Assembly: GCA_946406115.1 (NCBI GenBank)
Contig: OX291542.1
Location: 2,318,959 to 2,382,958 of the forward strand
DNA length: 64,000 nucleotides
Direction of reading: 5' to 3'
Source: Apoda limacodes
Lineage: Eukaryota > Arthropoda > Insecta > Lepidoptera > Limacodidae
Numbering within the stretch: position 1 is the first letter of the stretch; each line of letters opens with the position of its first letter. The notes below the pieces were generated by a model. The model was not told where the DNA came from. It searched no databases and saw nothing but the letters and a program-made list of their open reading frames with translations. Shown one piece after another: positions 58,862 through 64,000 of this stretch. A program made the translations under genes and the position numbers.

Positions 58862-59251
58862 GTAACGTATTTTTATGGTTTTTTGGCATGGTGTAGTAGA
58901 GAAAACTGTAATAAAGAAAGCAGAATCTGCTTTTTCATATCTTCATAGATACATAAAATCACGCCTGTTCCCTAGAGAGGCAGGCAGAGCTGCCACTTGC
59001 TACGATTCTGGCACACTTTTGCTTTATCTACACGGATCAATCTCTACTGACCATTCTAATAACTTTCGTCTTGTATATTTGTGCCGTGCTTTTATTTTCA
59101 TTGCAACGTGCCCAAACCACCTTAACAAACCTTTCTCACTCTATGTCACCACACTTTCTTTTACAAGGCACCGCTCTCGTATCATACTATTTCTTATTCC
59201 ATAATTAAGGGCAAAGCCACACATACTCCTCGTCATATCACACTTCCTTAT
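58862..59251. other. Intron, non-coding
   Basis: AT-rich; an open frame at 58875-59204 has no motif. Confidence 0.5.
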
Positions 59252-59580
59252 CAGCCTCATATGTCCCCTGCTGGGGCACGGCCTACCCTCAACGGTAGGG
59301 TGATTTGGGCCATAGTCCACACGCAGACCCAATGCGGCCACAATCCTAATAAAACTAAAATACTAAAATAAAACTTCACATACGTCTTTTTTTTTTTGTT
59401 TTTTTGATGTATGTAGGTTTCCTCGCGATGTTTTCCTTTGCCGAAGCCAGTGGTGTGAATGATCAATGTATGTACTTGAGAAATTAAGAAAAAGACTCAT
59501 TGTGGTACACGCCGGGTCTCGAACCTCCGCCACTCAGGACACAAAGTGAAATCGAAACCCCACGGCCACCACCTGATTCC
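59252..59580 (-). repeat. tRNA-derived SINE-like repeat, best copy
   Basis: Read on the minus strand: ggtggtggccgtggggttt head, gaggttcgagacccggcg (B box), then the body with ttcacaccactggcttc, tggactatggcccaaatcacc and the gtgccccagcaggggacat tail near 59260. Copies at 35619 (-), 9690 (-) and 62735 (+). Lineage name not assigned. Confidence 0.7.
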
Positions 59581-60894
59581 CCTCATTCGCTCTTCTTTTA
59601 ATGTCATTTTCACATTTCCGTCTCTAGTGAACAAAGATCGCACTTGATCCACTTTTCATTCTGTAACAGTTGCAATCCTTTAAAAAACTATAACTAACGT
59701 CTTATTTACATTAACGTTCATTCCATTATTTTTTAGTGATTCATGTATTATTGTTACTATTTCCTGTAACTGCTCTGCTGCCTTGGCTAGAATGATCTGG
59801 TGAGGTGATAGAGGAGACACTTTATTAGGCCCACTCATTCTTAAACCTCATTACTTATTAGATTGTCTAACACCTTGTTCGATCTTAAGCCGCTGTAATT
59901 CCGATACAGAGATTTCAGTGCTTGGATCAAGATTGCGCTCATCAATTTTTTGGCATAGGCTTATTCCAAAGCCACGAAAGCACAGTAGACTTATTGACTT
60001 TAATATCTATCATAAAATAATATCACATAAAGCCAATATTAACTATTACTGTGATTTTAATGGGCTGTTGCATTTGACAATTAAGGCTTATTTCGGATAA
60101 ATTTACCTAACTTAAAAATAGTCAACATCTGTGACTCTGCCGTTGTAGAAATCTATATCAATAAACATTTTAACAAAAAAAAAACAACGTTAACAACAAC
60201 CAGTTGTTTTTTTTGTGTTAAAAAGTTATTATTTTTTTACTTTTGAGTGACGAAAGCTTTCGAGTGTACGGGCGTGATGTTATGTTGTGTGAGTGCGTCA
60301 ACAATGTAGATTTATGCAATCGCGTTCGATTTGCTGTTATATTTTTGAAGAGTTCCGTTGTCTATCTCCGAAACTCATCATCAGATCTATATGAAATTTA
60401 AATGGGACTGTTTCGGAATAAACCCCTTTCGAACAAAAAAGAATTTTGCAAATCTACACACTTGTAAAACCCTAAATCCACTAACGGGGCACTCCTATCA
60501 AAATCAGACGTATAGTTTATGCATCGTATCCATGTCATAATGAAACAATAAAAAATCCAGGTTAGTTAAAATGATTTTTTCAAGAAATATCTTTAATGTA
60601 GAGGCAAGTTACCAATATAAAGAAAATAACATGAAAAGGTGATGTGTAGGTTAGTCTTTTAACAAATTTCAGGAAAGGAGGTTTTCAATTTGTCAGTGTT
60701 TGTTGGGAACCTGACTTTGTTAATATTTATTTATAAGTAAGTATGGATTCCGGAGTATTTGAATTTGATGAGGATTAAGTTAATACAACGTAGTTTTATT
60801 CTAGATTTGTTTAATTACTTGATCTACTGAAACATTTTCATTACTTTTCGTGGATTTTCGATAGTGAATTTTTTTTTTATTTCTTTAGAAATGA
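59581..60894. other. Intron region, no gene
   Basis: AT-rich. 60345-60560 looks like an interspersed repeat (ttgtctatctccgaaactcatcatcagatc) known only from its style; not confirmed by a second copy here. Confidence 0.4.
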
Positions 60895-61350
60895 AAAAAA
60901 AACGGCCAAGTGCGATTCGTACTAGCACAGTAAGGGTTCCGTACCATTATCTATAAAAACTGTAAAAAAAATCACGTTTGTTGTATGGCAGCCCCCTTAA
61001 ATATTTGTTTTATTTTAATTTAAATATTTATTTTTAAAGTGACTATATAACTTAATATTCTGTGAATATTTCAAGCGTCTACCTGTTGCCGTTATCAATA
61101 CCGCACAAAATCGAGCGAAAAAATAACGTTTGTTGTATGGGATATATTTATTTTTCTGTTTTTTAATATATATTAGTTTTTAGTTATAGCGGCAACAGAA
61201 ATCAATTTTCTGTAAAAATTTCAACTGTTTAACTATCACGGTTAATGAGATGCCTGGTGACAGACGGACAGACGGACGGACAGCGGAGTCTTAGTAATAG
61301 GGTTCCGCTAATTACCCTTTGGGTACGGACGGTACAGGTACGGAATCCTA
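60895..61350 (-). repeat. ggttccgtaccc-type interspersed repeat
   Basis: Minus-oriented, starts ggccaagtgcgattcgtactagc and ends ccctttgggtacgg with an extra short duplication (acggtacaggtacgg) at the tip. Internal blocks all present, with a short deletion near 61141. Confidence 0.8.
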
Positions 61351-61564
61351 AAATAGATCGTGAGAAATATATCAAAAATACGTAGTTATGTGAAGTCTAC
61401 AATCCGCACTGGGCCCTCGTGATGACAAAGGTCTAAAACCCCAGGCCCAAGTTGAGGATAGGCCGGTTACCTTTTAGTGGGAACTCATATTATTTGAAGG
61501 CTGATAACGATACGTACCGGTTTGAATTATCTACAAGTCAACTATAAATTCAATGTTACATCCT

Positions 61565-61840
61565 ACTTATATTATAAATGTGAAAGTATGGATAGATGAA
61601 TGGATGTCTGTTAATCAATCACGCTTCTTTTCGGATTTTCCGGACGGATCGGGATGAAACTTGACACACACATATATAGGTTAGATCCTGGAGTAGCATA
61701 GCTTTTATCCCGAAAAATTCAAAAGTTTCCGCGGGAATAACTATAACAGAGTCAAACGAACTATAGCTGCAGCTAAAGCTTTGCTAACTTTCTTAGTATA
61801 ATTAAATTAAGGGGTTCCACGCCGATAACCGAAAATAAGT
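61565..61840 (+). repeat. Helitron/MINE-like interspersed repeat
   Basis: Starts ttatattataaatgtgaaagt, with gacggatcgggatgaaactt, ttttatcccgaaaaattcaaaag, agctgcagctaaagc and ggggttccacgccgataacc. Confidence 0.7.
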
Positions 61841-61891
61841 AATTAAAGTAGTCATTTTGCAAATACTACTAAAATAATACCCATTTTGCAG

Positions 61892-62018
61892 ATGCAAATC
61901 TAAACGGCAGCTAAAAATGCACGTAGCAGAAAAACATTTACATGTGGACCTGAAGAAATTCCCGTGCGAGATCTGTGGGAAACGATTTAAGGAAAAATCT
62001 AACTTGACTCATCACGTG
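61892..62018 (+). CDS. Zinc-finger gene exon: finger ends and starts
   Basis: One base plus 42 codons after cattttgcag. It completes the finger begun at 58861 (Cys pair there, H-x4-H here) and encodes the Cys pair and first His of the next (FPCEICGKRFKEKSNLTHH). Donor GTACGT at 62019, phase 0. Confidence 0.95.
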
Positions 62019-63167
62019 GTACGTCACACAACATGCGATGATAATTATATTACCTACATATGAAAATTTACCTACCTATTAAAAGTAGTCATTTAAGTAG
62101 TCTGAGGGATGGGAGGCGAAATGTAGACATGTCAAGTGTCTCAAACTATCATAAAAACTACCGTAAGACACAGGTCACTTTATGCAGATGCAGACCTGAT
62201 TCATGCAGTGGGATGATGAAAGTTAAACTTCCAGAGAATTACAGAGAAAGTAAAATTGCAAAGTCCTAGTCCGACTATTGCATCGAGGTTCCTAATAGGT
62301 TTTTTTTAATTATTTAATAATCAATCTTTAAATTTACATACACACTTAAGTGTATCATAATAATGTCACGCCTTTTTTCTGAAGGGGAAAGCAGGATCCT
62401 AAGACTTCTCTGCTACGATAAATGCTAGTTTTATTAGTTATTTCATAAGCTTTTGACGGTTAGGGTATTCTTGTCATCGTAGTTCCTAAACTAGAAGGAC
62501 CTACTTGATCGCGACACGTTCGACGAGGTCTGATTTACCGGGTGTTAAATTTAAAATCGTAATATTATTTTTACTCCCAAATGAGCTTTAGACTGACACT
62601 AAATTAAAATTAATTAATATTTTTGGGTTTGCAAATTTGGAAATAACATACGGTTACATTTTGTATATTTTACAGCGTCAACTACAAACTCAGTCACATG
62701 ATTTTTTTTAAAAACAATAGTTTGAAATGAGTCGGTGGTGGCGATTAAATCTAGCGCCCTGAGTGGCGAAAATTTGAGCCCGGCGAGTGCCAATCGGTCT
62801 CTTTTAATTTTTCAAGTACATTGATTATTCATACCACTAGCTTTTCCGGTAAAGATAACATCGTAATAAAAACCTGGATACATCAAGAAAAAGTCATATG
62901 TGAAGTCCACAATCCGCGATGGGCCCGCGTGTGGTATCTCCATATATATATGGAGTATATATATACCCAATACATCCTCGGTGAGGGTTGGCCGACGCAC
63001 TTCGACTGTGGGGACGAATAAGGCTGAAAAAAAGCAAACAAAACCCGTTTATATGACACCCTACTTGCCGTATATCACTTTCAGACTTTGGTAGAACAAG
63101 ATTCTCAAAACTTACTTTTTAGGTTATGTTAAAATTGTTTATTTTTAAGAATAACTACACTTTTCAG
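62019..63167. other. Intron with a plus-oriented SINE
   Basis: 62735-63030 is a SINE copy, plus orientation (ggtggtggcgattaaatc head, cataccactagcttttcc, gaagtccacaatccgcgatgggcc, ending ggacgaataaggctg). The rest is AT-rich. Confidence 0.6.
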
Positions 63168-63323
63168 CAATCCGTCCACGAAAAGTCAAAAAAGGTGAAC
63201 TGTGAAATCTGCGGTACATCCATATCGAACAAAAACAATCTGTCCATTCACATGTTGACGCACGTCGACGTCAGAGCTTACAAGTGTACCTTTCCCGGAT
63301 GCAGGAAGAGATACAAAGATCAG
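63168..63323 (+). CDS. Zinc-finger gene exon: fingers continue
   Basis: 52 codons after cttttcag, phase 0 in and out. QSVHEK supplies the last His of the previous finger. VNCEIC...HMLTH is a full finger, and YKCTFPGCRKRYKDQ starts another of C-x4-C type. Donor GTGAGC at 63324. Confidence 0.95.
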
Positions 63324-63829
63324 GTGAGCTTTACGTAAGACAAGACAACCTAGTTGGCGAATTGCTCACATTCGAAATGGTGTGGCAAAGGCCTCTCCTG
63401 GGGGCTTAATCGCTGTGCCCGACTGCGGAAAGTGCAAACGTCTTTTATCTAGTGGTCACGCAACTGTCAATTTGTAAGCTGCATTAATAACAATCATAGG
63501 TAGATTTTCAGCGCCAGTGTGGTGGACTATGGTCTAAGCTTCCTTTCTACAAGGAAAGGCCTGTGCCCCATTGCCCCATTGCAGGTGTCATACAATGACT
63601 GAGGCAACAACCCACCATATAAGGTTATCTATAAATAAAGATGGACTTTTAAGTAATTGCTTTCTTTCTGCGCGTACGAAGTTCGACAAGCGTCATATGT
63701 TTGTGGTATAGTGAGACACTGACAGCGATGATACATACATTTACATCTTTGAGTGCTTTTTAATCTCCTACCCTATTGCTTTAATCTCGTACACTAGAAG
63801 TGTTATTTATTATAGAAGTTTTTTCTTAG
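63324..63829. other. Intron of the zinc-finger gene
   Basis: 506 bp, GT-AG, no other feature. Confidence 0.7.
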
Positions 63830-63987
63830 CAAACATTAAAAAGGCACACGATAATCCACTATCCGGAGCAGCAGCTGCCGTGCGAGCTCTGCGGGAAGCT
63901 GTTCACGAGGAAGGTGAGGCTCGACAAACACATGTCACAGCACCTGCCCAAGGTGAAGAACGTGGAGTGCGACTACTGTGGCGTTTT
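63830..63987 (+). CDS. Zinc-finger gene exon, gene continues beyond the window
   Basis: Starts after tttttcttag in phase 0. QTLKRHTIIH completes the finger from 63323; LPCELCGKLFTRK...HMSQH is a full finger; VECDYCGV begins another. The likely donor is GTGAGC at 63988 (phase 2); otherwise a stop follows at 63988-63990, which would leave a finger unfinished, so splicing is more likely. GC-richer than the other exons. Confidence 0.85.
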
Positions 63988-64000
63988 GTGAGCATATTTT

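Noticed and set aside
58875..59204. 109-codon plus-strand open frame after the finger exon
   Set aside because: Lies beyond the donor at 58862, no fingers or motifs, composition like intron.

Overview
This 64-kb window comes from an AT-rich insect genome, almost certainly a moth or butterfly. The signs are GT-AG introns with AT-rich intronic sequence, C2H2 zinc-finger exons of insect type, jockey/CR1- and RTE-type LINEs whose best-known relatives are lepidopteran, an endogenous errantivirus-type LTR element, Tc1 transposons and several copies of short repeats typical of Lepidoptera. There are no bacterial or phage features. Species was not determined.

Three cellular genes can be supported. 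(1) COQ2, 4-hydroxybenzoate polyprenyltransferase of ubiquinone synthesis, lies on the minus strand as six exons between 35262 and 14967. All six join in frame to give 417 residues with both Asp-rich UbiA motifs. Its fifth intron is about 12.2 kb, and the last exon (60 codons) sits far from the others. (2) A multi-exon C2H2 zinc-finger gene lies on the plus strand: one large exon at 2012-2774, a tentative small exon at 14424-14488, then exons at 41827, 42500, 43215, 58738, 61892, 63168 and 63830, continuing past the window. All intron phases agree. If exons 2012-2774 and 41827 onwards are one gene, COQ2 is nested antisense in a 27-kb intron of it; two zinc-finger genes flanking COQ2 is the alternative. 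(3) An unrecognised three-exon gene (256 residues) lies on the minus strand at 53970-52247, inside another intron of the zinc-finger gene.

The rest is mostly transposable elements. 1-1706: 5' part of a jockey-type LINE with a tandemly duplicated 396-bp 5' end. 3015-6536: a Tc1 element split by a decayed LINE. 15242-16998: a foldback element with arms of about 800 bp. 17867-26269: a complete but disabled errantivirus-like element with a GTAC target duplication, itself inserted in an older LINE, all inside COQ2 intron 5. 29240-31530: a LINE with poly(A), an RTE 3' end and a Helitron/MINE-like repeat in COQ2 intron 4. 36398-37220: two interleaved inverted repeats. 44365-46560: a further LINE cluster. 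Smaller MITEs, SINEs and tandem repeats fill much of the remainder. Intervals not listed show nothing beyond AT-rich non-coding sequence.
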